From positions 682,001 through 746,000 of the forward strand of contig CANMSE010000001.1 in NCBI GenBank assembly GCA_947500555.1: 64,000 nucleotides of DNA. Reading direction: 5' to 3'. Position numbers and translations under genes: made by a program. A model generated the notes under the pieces. It was not told the origin of the DNA and searched no databases. It worked only from the letters and a program-made list of their open reading frames with translations. Within the stretch, counting starts at the first letter, position 1, and every line of letters starts with the position of its first letter. This document shows, one piece after another, positions 26,543 to 34,737 of this stretch. Source of the stretch: an uncultured Fulvivirga sp. (GTDB lineage Bacteria; Bacteroidota; Bacteroidia; Cytophagales; Cyclobacteriaceae).

Positions 26543-27001
26543 TCATTTTCCTCTTGCATAAACGATATAATCTGTAATAGCAGGTTGCCCTCCTTTATCA
26601 CGAATATATTTTGCCACCTGACCCCGATGGTAAGCACTATGATTGACCATATGAGTAATAATCTCACGAATGGTATTTTCATACTTTTTCCCTTCTGAGT
26701 CAGTGTAGAAGATCATTTCTTCAAAAGTCTCCAGTTTATGTTCCCCCATATAATCATTCCAGTTATCGGACGACTCCTCAGTCATAGTACTTAGCTCCGA
26801 AAGTTTGTACTGCTCCCACACAGGGAAGGGTGAGGTAGGAAGATCTTTAATTCTGTTCAACCAGATAGTCTGAGCTGAAAGGATATGACTATAAAGCTTC
26901 AACAGTTCCGCATCATCAGGCCCGTTTTCTTCTACCGATTTTAAAACTCTGTAGTTGGCCCATTCATTATATTTTAGAAGATCACGAAAATGTTTTTTCA
27001 T
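26543..27001 (-). CDS. DinB family protein
   Basis: A 152-residue four-helix-bundle protein. It opens with the typical YNEWANYRVL, has YSHILSAQTIWLNRI with the first metal His, and HMVNHSAYHRGQVAKYIR with the C-terminal His pair. DinB/YfiT-like proteins bind a divalent metal and act as thiol-dependent transferases or hydrolases in several pathways; this one's substrate is unknown. It is 61 bp downstream of the photolyase gene on the same strand, so the pair may be one transcript. Confidence 0.87.
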   Translation of the reverse strand: MKKHFRDLLKYNEWANYRVLKSVEENGPDDAELLKLYSHILSAQTIWLNRIKDLPTSPFPVWEQYKLSELSTMTEESSDNWNDYMGEHKLETFEEMIFYTDSEGKKYENTIREIITHMVNHSAYHRGQVAKYIRDKGGQPAITDYIVYARGK

Positions 27002-27062
27002 TTATACTTTAATTTAATTTCAAGTTGAAAGTTAGCATTTTTTAAAAAATCCTTATTTATAA

Positions 27063-28532
27063 TCAGGTATCCAATTCTGATAAGAATTTGTCGGCATTCT
27101 CCAAATGTTGTTCGAGTTTTTCAGGCTTCATTTTATCTAGCATTGCTGTCATGAAACTCATTCGTTGATTCTTGGAGAAGTCTTCCTTATGAGTAAAAAT
27201 AAACTTCCAATAAAGCCCGTCCCAATACTTACACCAATCTCCTTTTTTGTAGTCACTCATTTTCAGTACATAATTGGAGCTGGAAACATAAGGTTTTGTG
27301 GTTATCAATCCACCATCAGCATATTGAGTCATTCCATAAACATTGGGAACCATGACCCAATCATAGGCATCAATAAAAAGCTCCATAAACCAACGGTATA
27401 TTTCATCGGGATCAAATTCACAGAGTAACATAAAGTTACCCAGGAGCATCAGTCGCTCGATGTGATGACAATAGCCAAATTTTAAAACCTTTTTAACGGT
27501 TTGGTCAATAGGGACTATCCCCGTAGTGCCATCATAAAATGATTGTGGGATTTTTCGTGTATGCCCGAAATGATTATTGGTTCGCTCGAATACTCCTTCG
27601 AACTCATATATACCTCTCATAAATTCACGCCAACCAATGATCTGCCGGACAAATCCTTCCAAACAGTTTAACGGAAATTGCCTATCCCGATGTATCTCAA
27701 AAGTTTTATCTAACACTTGTCGCGGTGTTAGCAATCCAATGTTTAAGGCAGGTGTAAGTACCGAATGAAAAAGGATCGATTGCCCTTTAGCTATGGCATC
27801 CTCATAATCTCCGAAGAGTTTCATCCGATTATCAAGAAAATCTTCCAGTACAGCCTCCGCTTCTTCGTGTGTCACCGGATAATTGAATTGATCCATGCCA
27901 CCTAGATTGTCGTTGAAGTTTCTATCCACATATTCCTTGGCTTCCTTTACCCAATCATTTGATGGGAGGTCAATCACTTTCGGTAAGTCAATGTTTTTAG
28001 GAAGCTTCTTTCTGTTGTCTTCATCAAAACTCCATTGACCGCCAGTAGGCTCTCCATTGTCAATTAAGATATCAAGTTCTTCGCGCTGAGTTTTATAAAA
28101 ATTGGCCATCAAATAACCGGACTTACCCTTTTTCAATCGTGTCTTAAGATCGCCTTTAGACGTCAAAAAATTAGGGTTGTCTACAAATTGCAACTTTAGG
28201 CCACTCCTTTGAGACTCTCTTTTTAGTCTTCTTTCCAGCAGGTAGTCTGTTGGGTCAATTACAATAACTTTCTCATATTTTTGATCAGAGAGTTCTTGTA
28301 GTAGAGATACTAAATTGGCTTGGTCAGATGATACATAATGAACTTGTTTTTTCTTGCCAGCAAGTATGGAAGCATAAAACTTCATTGAAGCTCTGTGTAA
28401 AACCAATTTCGATTTGTGAAAGCTATATTGCTTAAACAAAAGTGGATCTTCAATAAGATAAAAATGATCAGACTCCGATAAGAGCGGATTGTCTTCAAAT
28501 ATTTGATGTGGAAAAACCAGTGCTGCTGTCAT
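27063..28532 (-). CDS. Cryptochrome/photolyase family protein of the PhrB (FeS-BCP) clade, cysteine-poor
   Basis: A 489-residue flavoprotein. The N-terminal Rossmann-like antenna domain begins LVFPHQIFED; the FAD-binding helical domain has GFVRQIIGWREFMRGIYE, GYCHHIERLMLLGNF and MVPNVYGMTQYADGG. These are hallmarks of the prokaryotic (6-4) photolyase/cryptochrome clade (PhrB, CryB). The 4Fe-4S cysteines expected before HHIER and after KMSDY are mostly missing: VPID replaces the Cys-containing loop, and the segment between KMSDY and GLYW is short with one Cys (GDWC). Repair of UV (6-4) lesions is the likely role; loss of the cluster is inferred from alignment by memory. Confidence 0.88.
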   Translation of the reverse strand: MTAALVFPHQIFEDNPLLSESDHFYLIEDPLLFKQYSFHKSKLVLHRASMKFYASILAGKKKQVHYVSSDQANLVSLLQELSDQKYEKVIVIDPTDYLLERRLKRESQRSGLKLQFVDNPNFLTSKGDLKTRLKKGKSGYLMANFYKTQREELDILIDNGEPTGGQWSFDEDNRKKLPKNIDLPKVIDLPSNDWVKEAKEYVDRNFNDNLGGMDQFNYPVTHEEAEAVLEDFLDNRMKLFGDYEDAIAKGQSILFHSVLTPALNIGLLTPRQVLDKTFEIHRDRQFPLNCLEGFVRQIIGWREFMRGIYEFEGVFERTNNHFGHTRKIPQSFYDGTTGIVPIDQTVKKVLKFGYCHHIERLMLLGNFMLLCEFDPDEIYRWFMELFIDAYDWVMVPNVYGMTQYADGGLITTKPYVSSSNYVLKMSDYKKGDWCKYWDGLYWKFIFTHKEDFSKNQRMSFMTAMLDKMKPEKLEQHLENADKFLSELDT

Positions 28533-28563
28533 TGAGAATAAAACAAGCAGACTAAAAGAATGG

Positions 28564-29388
28564 TTATCTGTTTTTACGCTCGTAAACTAATCTTCCCTGC
28601 TTGTCCCATTCTTTCCAAATATAAGGGCGAAACTCATCATCAAAGGCTTCTTTCGAGTACCTAATAACCTTTTTTCTCCGGCCTGTAGGATAATATTCTA
28701 TCCAATCACCTACACGGTTGTCCCATTTATACTCTCCAGCTACACCAACCTTTCCGCTATCAAAAAAGTAAAAATAATTGCCTTCCTTCTCTCCATATTC
28801 AACAGGTATAATCTCTTTCAGTTTCTTTTGATCTCTACTGTAGTAGGTAACTAATGACTCTTTAGGCCAGCCAAAGTAATATTTTTCTTTGTCAACCAAC
28901 AGGTCATTTTTATCAAGGTGAATCCAGCGGCCATGCTTCATTCCTTTATAGTAAATACCCTCAGTTATTACCTTGCCATTAAGCATCTTTTTGTAGGAGC
29001 CATGAAGTATTGCTCCATACTTTTGATCTACTTTCCCACCAATTCTAATTTCTTTTCTTCTGTAGTCAAACCAGTGAATATCCCGAACATAAGGATCCGT
29101 TTCTATGGGCTCTTTCAATACATGAAAAAGCTCAACCGTAATACGATTACCATAACCTTTCTGTGTAAATCTTCGCTTTGTTTTTATTCCATAAAAGACT
29201 TTTTTCTTCCTTTTCTTCTTTTTTGGTTCAACAAAATCCTCATCCTTCTCTTCATTATTCACATCGAAGGTTACCGGTGAACTGATGGTAAATCGTTCAT
29301 CGGTACTATTAGGGTCAACCTCTCCTCCCTGAGCCCAGGAAATTATGGGAAGAAACAATAGTAATGCTATGTAGTACTCTTTTTTCAC
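28564..29388 (-). CDS. Secreted YwqK/MORN-like repeat protein
   Basis: A 274-residue protein with a signal peptide (MKKEYYIALLLFLPIISWAQ) and a very basic stretch near residues 52-66 (PKKKKRKKKVF). From about residue 105 it shows repeats of the YwqK type: HGSYKKMLNGKVITEGIYYKG, KHGRWIHL, EGNYFYFFDSGKVGVAGEY, VGDWIEYYPTGRRKKV. Such repeats form extended beta-sheets; despite the family name there is no toxin next to it. It lies 31 bp upstream of the photolyase gene. Function unknown, probably periplasmic or surface. Confidence 0.7.
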   Translation of the reverse strand: MKKEYYIALLLFLPIISWAQGGEVDPNSTDERFTISSPVTFDVNNEEKDEDFVEPKKKKRKKKVFYGIKTKRRFTQKGYGNRITVELFHVLKEPIETDPYVRDIHWFDYRRKEIRIGGKVDQKYGAILHGSYKKMLNGKVITEGIYYKGMKHGRWIHLDKNDLLVDKEKYYFGWPKESLVTYYSRDQKKLKEIIPVEYGEKEGNYFYFFDSGKVGVAGEYKWDNRVGDWIEYYPTGRRKKVIRYSKEAFDDEFRPYIWKEWDKQGRLVYERKNR

Positions 29389-29469
29389 CTGTCAATTAGC
29401 AAACGTAAAGAAGGGCTTTTTTATTTTTTTGGGCAATAGCTATATCGCTACTTTGAAGGAGGAACGACT

Positions 29470-29541
29470 GAGAAGTCTCCAATTAGTATAGTCACTCACC
29501 GAGGAGATTTCTCTCCGCCAACTGGCGGATCGAAATGACGG
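29470..29541. repeat. Degenerate palindromic intergenic element
   Basis: GAGAAGTCTCC (29470-29480) pairs with GGAGATTTCTC (29503-29513) with one G-T pair; CCGCC (29515-29519) pairs with GGCGG (29524-29528); the right end is GAAATGACGG (29532-29541). Elements ending in GTCATTTC/GAAATGAC and containing GAGATTTCTC are frequent between genes in this phylum. The left end is eroded (CTTTGAAGGAGG where GTCATTTCGAAGGAGG would be expected). No coding potential. Confidence 0.5.
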
Positions 29542-29543
29542 TA

Positions 29544-29581
29544 AATAAAAAATCACCGAATGATTTCTCATCCGGTGATTT
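29544..29581 (-). terminator. Rho-independent terminator of htpG
   Basis: Read on the minus strand, a 9-bp stem AAATCACCG/CGGTGATTT (29573-29581 with 29550-29558), extended inside by ATGA/TCAT after one mismatch, is followed by a TTTTATTT run. It begins 36 bp after the htpG stop codon and separates it from the YwqK-like gene. Confidence 0.85.
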
Positions 29582-29616
29582 CTAAATAAGTGTCGATCAA
29601 AAGATCGGATCTATAA

Positions 29617-31515
29617 TTATTCAGCCGCTAGGCTTACACTGCGCTTGATAAAGTTCGTCAGATCAGAACCTGTCAGCATATTCTGCGATAACATCGCCAG
29701 GTCAAATGATTGCTTAGCCAGTTGAGATTTTTTCTCAGCCTTCTTAGCCTTCAAAATTTTATCAACTACTGGATGATTACCATTGATCGTTACATTAAAC
29801 TGATCTGGCATACTTCCCATCATTGCATACTGGCCACCACCCATTTTACTCATGTCTTTCATCCTTCTCATAAACTCAGACATGGTAATGGTTACCGGCA
29901 TTTCGTCTGGAGAAAGAGAATCAACTGCCACCGTCATAGCTGGATTATTAATAGCTTCTTCGAAAATAGTCTTCACCTTTTCTTCTTGCTCCTTGGTTAA
30001 AACGCTATCAATCTTTTCGTCCTTATCAACCAATTTGTCCACTGTATCAGCATCGACACGCTTCAGTTGAGTTTTCTCCAATTTCTGCTCAAGAAAATTG
30101 ACATAATGGCTATCCAGTGGGCCATCCATCAGTAAAACATCATATGATTTATTCTTAGCTGATTGAATATAGGTATCCTGTTTCCCTGGATCAGATGTAT
30201 ATACATAAATTTTATTACCGTCTTTATCTGTTTGGTTCGCACCTACAGCCTCCTCATACTCTGGGAATGTGAAAAACTTGTTATCCACGTTTTTGAATAG
30301 AGCAAAGTCTTTTGCCTTTTCGTAAAACTTATCCTCACTTAGCATTCCATACTTCACGAAAATTCCAATGTCATCCCACTTTTCTTCATAGGCTGTTCTG
30401 TCCTTTTTGAATAGCTCGCTCAACTTGTCCGCCACTTTCTTAGTAATGTGACTGTTTATTTTCTTCACATTACTATCAGACTGCAAATAACTTCTTGATA
30501 CATTCAACGGAATGTCAGGAGAGTCAATAACTCCGTGAAGTAACATTAAGAACTCAGGAACCACATCTTTTACCTCATCTGTGATGAACACCTGACGAGA
30601 GTATAATTGAATTTTATTTTTCTGTACTTCAAAGTCATTTTTCACTTTGGGGAAGTATAATATACCCGTCAAATTGAAAGGGTAATCAACGTTCAAGTGA
30701 ATCCAAAACAATGGATCCTCCGTCATAGGATATAGCTCCTTGTAGAAATTCAGATAATCCTCGTCTTTGAGCTCAGAAGGTGACTTTGTCCATAATGGCT
30801 CCGTCTCATTGATGAACCTGTCAGTAGTTACCGTCTTGTACTTTGGCTTATCATCTTTGTCCTTTCCATCTTCTACACTTTCTTCTTTCGTACCAAACTT
30901 GATAGGTACAGGCAAGAACTTACAGTATTTGTCAAGGATTCCTTTGATTCTAAATTCGTCAAGAAATTCTTCAGAGTCATCGGCAATATGAAGAATAACC
31001 GTGGTTCCGCGTTCTTTCTTTTTTGCTTTAGTTATCTCAAATTCAGTAGATCCATCACATACCCAACGAGCTGCTTCTGACCCTTCAGCATGAGACTTAG
31101 AAATAAGCTCTACTTCTTTCGCCACCATAAAGGCTGAATAGAAGCCTAGGCCAAATTTTCCTATAATATCCTTTACATCTTCTTTATCCTTGAATTGCTC
31201 AACGAATTCCGTGGCTCCACTAAAGGCTATTTGATTGATATATTTTTTGATCTCCTCAGCGGTCATACCAATACCTCGGTCTTGGATGGTAATGGTCTTT
31301 TTCTTCTTATCGAAGCTCACTTCAATAGTGGTATCTCCAATATCTTCTTTCAACTCTCCTAAAGAGGATAATCTCTTAAGTTTTTGAGTAGCATCAACTG
31401 CATTGGATACTAATTCCCTCAAAAATATCTCATGATCTGAATACAAGAATTTTTTGATAATAGGGAAAATGTTTTCGGTGTGAATCGAAATAGTACCTTT
31501 CTCTTCCATTGTCAT
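29617..31515 (-). CDS. htpG: Molecular chaperone HtpG (Hsp90)
   Basis: A 632-residue Hsp90. The N-terminal GHKL ATPase domain shows RELVSNAVDA, DRGIGMT and GKFGLGFYSAFMVA; the middle domain has the catalytic-loop Arg (NVSRSYLQSD) and the C-terminal dimer domain follows. Bacterial type without the charged linker, although a KDKDDKPKYK acidic-basic stretch sits near residue 225. The start is ambiguous between 31515 and 31509 (MTMEEKG versus MEEKG). It folds client proteins with DnaK under stress. It stands alone between a terminator and a 302-bp upstream gap that contains a CTGTCATTTTGTCA motif. Confidence 0.96.
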   Translation of the reverse strand: MTMEEKGTISIHTENIFPIIKKFLYSDHEIFLRELVSNAVDATQKLKRLSSLGELKEDIGDTTIEVSFDKKKKTITIQDRGIGMTAEEIKKYINQIAFSGATEFVEQFKDKEDVKDIIGKFGLGFYSAFMVAKEVELISKSHAEGSEAARWVCDGSTEFEITKAKKKERGTTVILHIADDSEEFLDEFRIKGILDKYCKFLPVPIKFGTKEESVEDGKDKDDKPKYKTVTTDRFINETEPLWTKSPSELKDEDYLNFYKELYPMTEDPLFWIHLNVDYPFNLTGILYFPKVKNDFEVQKNKIQLYSRQVFITDEVKDVVPEFLMLLHGVIDSPDIPLNVSRSYLQSDSNVKKINSHITKKVADKLSELFKKDRTAYEEKWDDIGIFVKYGMLSEDKFYEKAKDFALFKNVDNKFFTFPEYEEAVGANQTDKDGNKIYVYTSDPGKQDTYIQSAKNKSYDVLLMDGPLDSHYVNFLEQKLEKTQLKRVDADTVDKLVDKDEKIDSVLTKEQEEKVKTIFEEAINNPAMTVAVDSLSPDEMPVTITMSEFMRRMKDMSKMGGGQYAMMGSMPDQFNVTINGNHPVVDKILKAKKAEKKSQLAKQSFDLAMLSQNMLTGSDLTNFIKRSVSLAAE

Positions 31516-31817
31516 TTTATTTTTATCTTTTAAATAAGTTCAGTTAGTCGAGAGCTGAAACTCAAATACTATTCCAATAAGATATTGGTGACAAAATGAC
31601 AGTTTTCAGGGTTTTCCCTGATGAATTTGTACAGAGCTCCCTGAGTTCTCATTTAAAAGATTCCCCGAGGGGCGGACATCTGAGCCAATTAGATTTCTTA
31701 AAAACAATCCTAAATCTGGGATTATAGCCATTTCAGGCACATTTCATCAAATCAGAATTGCCCTGATTCTTTTTTATCACCCATTAATGACATTAGTAGA
31801 AACAAAAAACGAATACC
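31516..31817. other. 302-bp divergent intergenic region
   Basis: No gene seen. It separates htpG (minus) from the small T9SS-tail gene (plus). Contents: a TGACA direct repeat (31589-31601) about 75 bp from the htpG start; CCAATA/TATTGG (31574-31588); a small perfect hairpin TCAGGG-TTTT-CCCTGA (31606-31621); and AATCAG/CTGATT (31750-31768) followed by a run of T on the plus strand, which resembles a weak terminator although no gene precedes it on that strand. Confidence 0.5.
31589..31602 (-). promoter_or_regulatory. Candidate htpG control site
   Basis: On the minus strand the sequence CTGTCATTTTGTCA lies about 75 bp upstream of htpG and contains TGTCA twice in direct orientation. Its position suits a heat-shock promoter or operator. 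It is the only such motif I noticed in this gap; the assignment is by position only. Confidence 0.3.
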
Positions 31818-32174
31818 ATGAAAAATATAGCTTATACCGTTCTTTTTCTTTTAATGATCTCTATATCATATAATAGTTCAGCACAATTTGATAATTCTAA
31901 CCTTTATGCGAGTGCATCTTCCAGTAGCGAACTGGAAGTCGATATTTTTCCATACCCCGCTACACCATATAATTTGAATGTTGAATTCAAACAAATGCCC
32001 GAAGATAATGCACAAATTACTGTTTATGATGTTCATGGAAACATGATTATGGATCATAAGACCACTACTGAACTCACTAACCTTTGTGAAAACAAAGCTT
32101 TGGACAGAGGAAAATATATTATAGAAATCAAAAGCGGCAGCCAGCGGATAATGAAAAGAGTCGTTATCAACTAG
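31818..32174 (+). CDS. Small secreted protein consisting almost only of a T9SS type A sorting domain
   Basis: A 118-residue protein: signal peptide (to about residue 22, SSAQ), a short Ser-rich linker, then a domain (about 38-118) that follows the Por-secretion tail pattern: VDIFPYPATPYNLNVEF, ITVYDVHGNMIMDH, LDRGKYIIEIKSGSQRIMKRVVIN. Normally this tail ends a large cargo; here there is no cargo domain. It may be a remnant, a decoy or regulator of the sorting machinery, or a divergent periplasmic protein with the same fold. It faces DUF4293 convergently. Confidence 0.7.
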   Translation: MKNIAYTVLFLLMISISYNSSAQFDNSNLYASASSSSELEVDIFPYPATPYNLNVEFKQMPEDNAQITVYDVHGNMIMDHKTTTELTNLCENKALDRGKYIIEIKSGSQRIMKRVVIN

Positions 32175-32193
32175 TACAACAAATTTCTTTAAG

Positions 32194-32673
32194 CTACCTA
32201 ATTCTGTCAACCGACCTTACCAGACGTTCATCTTTTCTGATAAATCGGTTGGCAATAATATTACAAATCATAGCAGCAGCAGGAAGAAAAAGTCCCAGAC
32301 CATACTTCCCTCCATTAGAAACCTCTGAGGTAATCAAGTCAGTCGCAAAATAAACAGACAAGCCCATTGTTGCTGCCATTAACATCGCATTAAGAGCACC
32401 CAATTTCATCTGTAAAAGTCTATTATTGAATTTAGTAATCTCAATAATGGCAATGGTAATAGATGCAGCAGCTAAGCTTGCAACGAATGAATACGGGAAA
32501 TAAAGCTCATTAAGCGAACCATCCTCAGGAGAATAACTGTTTAGCTTTAGATTGAATAACTCGTAAATTTTGGATCCATCTTCGGCTAAAAGAGTCCAAA
32601 GCGGAAAGAAAAATGTCACGCTCATGCAGATGACTACAAGTAATAAAAAGATAGTTTGGATTCGTTGTAACAT
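32194..32673 (-). CDS. DUF4293 family membrane protein
   Basis: A 159-residue protein with four hydrophobic helices and the family start MLQRIQTIFLLLV. The first helix is followed by FFPLW and a periplasmic loop; the C-terminus is RFIRKDERLVRSVDRIR, which is the usual basic ending. DUF4293 is restricted to Bacteroidota and has no known function. It is divergent from the thiolase gene across about 100 bp. Confidence 0.88.
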   Translation of the reverse strand: MLQRIQTIFLLLVVICMSVTFFFPLWTLLAEDGSKIYELFNLKLNSYSPEDGSLNELYFPYSFVASLAAASITIAIIEITKFNNRLLQMKLGALNAMLMAATMGLSVYFATDLITSEVSNGGKYGLGLFLPAAAMICNIIANRFIRKDERLVRSVDRIR

Positions 32674-32776
32674 ACTATTGGGATTTGCAGAGTCAATATG
32701 CGATTGACAATTTATTCGGTTAATTTGCAGCGCAAATGTAATTCAATCCACGCTTTTTAAAAAGAAAAGATCTGTT

Positions 32777-33976
32777 ATGAAGACTGCGTATATAGTTGAC
32801 ATCCTAAGAACTCCGGTAGGAAAATTTGGTAGAACCCTGGCCACTACTCGTCCTGATGATTTGGCAGCATTTGTTATTAAAAGATTGGTTGAGCGAAATC
32901 CTTCACTCGATATTAATTTAATAGAAGATGTGATTTTTGGAGCTGCTAATCAGGCTGGTGAAGATAATAGAAATGTGGCTCGCATGGCTGGCTTGCTAGC
33001 AGGTCTTCCGATAGAAACAGGCGGAGTAACGGTAAATCGTCTGTGCGCCTCAGGCCTACAATCTATAATGGATGCTTCAAGAGCTACAATGTTAGGTGAA
33101 GGTGATGCTTATATCGCTGGTGGAGTAGAGAGTATGACAAGAGCACCATTTGTAACAGCAAAATCAGAAACTGCTTTTGGTCGTAAAATCGAGTCGTACG
33201 ATACTACCATTGGATGGAGGTTTATAAATCCAGCATTATCTAATTTACATCATCCCTTTGCAATGGGCGAGACAGCTGAAAATGTAGCTGAAAGATGGAA
33301 GATCAGCCGTGAGGAGCAGGATCAATTTGCCTACGGTTCACAGGAAAAATACGATGCTGCCCATAAAGCTGAAAAATTCAAAAATGAAATAGAAGCTATT
33401 AGTATTCCACAACGAAAGGCTGACGCTTTAATTTTCGATAAAGATGAGCATCCGAGATTTTCTCCCATAGAAAAGCTAGCCACCTTAAAGCCCGCTTTCA
33501 GAGAAGGGGGAAGTGTGACAGCGGGCAACTCTTCCGGAATCAATGATGGAGCGGCAGCTTGCCTTATTGTGAATGAAGACACTTTGAAGAAATTTAACCT
33601 CCGACCAATGGCCAGAGTAGCTTCTGTGGCTATTGCCGGGGTAACACCTGATTGCATGGGAATAGGTCCTGTACCTGCTACAAAAAAAGCATTGAAAAGA
33701 GCTGGAATAGCTATCAAGGACTTAGATCTTATAGAACTTAATGAGGCATTTGCAGCTCAAGCAGTGGCTTGTATGAATGATCTGGGTCTTAATCCTGAAA
33801 TTGTAAATGTCAATGGAGGCTCTATAGCTATTGGCCATCCATTAGGGGCTAGTGGTACGAGAATATCAGCTACTCTTCTTCACGAAATGCAAAAAAGAGA
33901 AAATGTCCGATACGGATTGGCTACCATGTGTGTAGGTGTTGGCCAGGGAGCCGCTGTTATCTTTGAGAAGCTTTAA
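32777..33976 (+). CDS. Acetyl-CoA C-acyltransferase (thiolase)
   Basis: A 399-residue thiolase. Cys90 in NRLCASGLQ is the acyl-enzyme nucleophile; NEAFAAQ, GHPLGASG and the second Cys in CVGVGQG complete the site. It cleaves 3-ketoacyl-CoA in beta-oxidation or condenses acyl-CoA. The opening TAYIVDILRTPVGKFG and PcaF-like residues (ESMTRAPF) fit the PaaJ/PcaF/FadA-like subgroup; chain-length preference is not clear. No other beta-oxidation gene is nearby; it is 14 bp upstream of truA in the same direction. Confidence 0.93.
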   Translation: MKTAYIVDILRTPVGKFGRTLATTRPDDLAAFVIKRLVERNPSLDINLIEDVIFGAANQAGEDNRNVARMAGLLAGLPIETGGVTVNRLCASGLQSIMDASRATMLGEGDAYIAGGVESMTRAPFVTAKSETAFGRKIESYDTTIGWRFINPALSNLHHPFAMGETAENVAERWKISREEQDQFAYGSQEKYDAAHKAEKFKNEIEAISIPQRKADALIFDKDEHPRFSPIEKLATLKPAFREGGSVTAGNSSGINDGAAACLIVNEDTLKKFNLRPMARVASVAIAGVTPDCMGIGPVPATKKALKRAGIAIKDLDLIELNEAFAAQAVACMNDLGLNPEIVNVNGGSIAIGHPLGASGTRISATLLHEMQKRENVRYGLATMCVGVGQGAAVIFEKL

Positions 33977-33990
33977 TGCCTTAAGGCTAT

Positions 33991-34734
33991 ATGCGTTATC
34001 TATTTGAAATAGCTTATAAGGGGACTAACTATCATGGCTGGCAGCGCCAAAAGAATGCTACTTCAGTTCAGCAAGTAGTGGAAGAAACACTTTCGACTAT
34101 CTTAAGAACGAACATTTCAATTATAGGAAGTGGCAGAACAGATACGGGAGTTCATTGCCGTCAGCAATATTTTCACCTGGAATTTGAAAATAGTATGCCT
34201 GATAATATACTTTTTACTTCCAATAATTTTTTGCCTCCGGATATTTCAATAAAAAGTGTTCGCCCGATAACTGATGAGGGGCATGCCAGATTTAGCGCTA
34301 CTTCAAGAAGTTATGAATACTGGATTTCTCAACATAAAGATCCTTTCTCGAAGGATCTTCAGTACTATTTTAATAGGTCGCTAAATATTAAAACTATGAA
34401 TGAGGCTGCTGCGTTGTTAATAGGAAAAAAAGACTTCGAAAGTTTTAGTCGTGTTAAAACAGAAGTCAATAATTTTATTTGTGACATAACTGAAGCCAGC
34501 TGGGAGAAAAGCGGAGGTAATCTTATTTTCCACATCAGCGCAAATCGTTTTTTGAGAGGAATGGTCAGGGCAATTGTTGGTACTCTTCTAGAAGTTGGGT
34601 TGGGCAAGAAAGCTTCTAATAGTATGGAAAGTATTATCATTGCCAAAGACAGGAAAAAAGCTGGTGCTGCCGCACCTGCTCATGGGTTATTCTTGACTGA
34701 AGTTATTTATCCCCAAGAAATTTTTTTAGACTAG
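33991..34734 (+). CDS. truA: tRNA pseudouridine(38-40) synthase TruA
   Basis: A 247-residue synthase. Asp51 in GSGRTDTGVH is the catalytic residue; YKGTNYHGWQRQ and RFLRGMVRAIVGTLLEVG are family signatures. It converts uridines 38-40 of the anticodon stem to pseudouridine. It lies 14 bp after the thiolase and 3 bp before an ABC exporter gene, suggesting one transcript. Confidence 0.96.
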   Translation: MRYLFEIAYKGTNYHGWQRQKNATSVQQVVEETLSTILRTNISIIGSGRTDTGVHCRQQYFHLEFENSMPDNILFTSNNFLPPDISIKSVRPITDEGHARFSATSRSYEYWISQHKDPFSKDLQYYFNRSLNIKTMNEAAALLIGKKDFESFSRVKTEVNNFICDITEASWEKSGGNLIFHISANRFLRGMVRAIVGTLLEVGLGKKASNSMESIIIAKDRKKAGAAAPAHGLFLTEVIYPQEIFLD

Positions 34735-34737
34735 AGC

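Noticed and set aside
31750..31775. Terminator-like AATCAG/CTGATT plus T run, suggesting a small RNA upstream
   Set aside because: The stem is only 6 bp and AT-rich, and no promoter for a plus-strand RNA could be placed with confidence.
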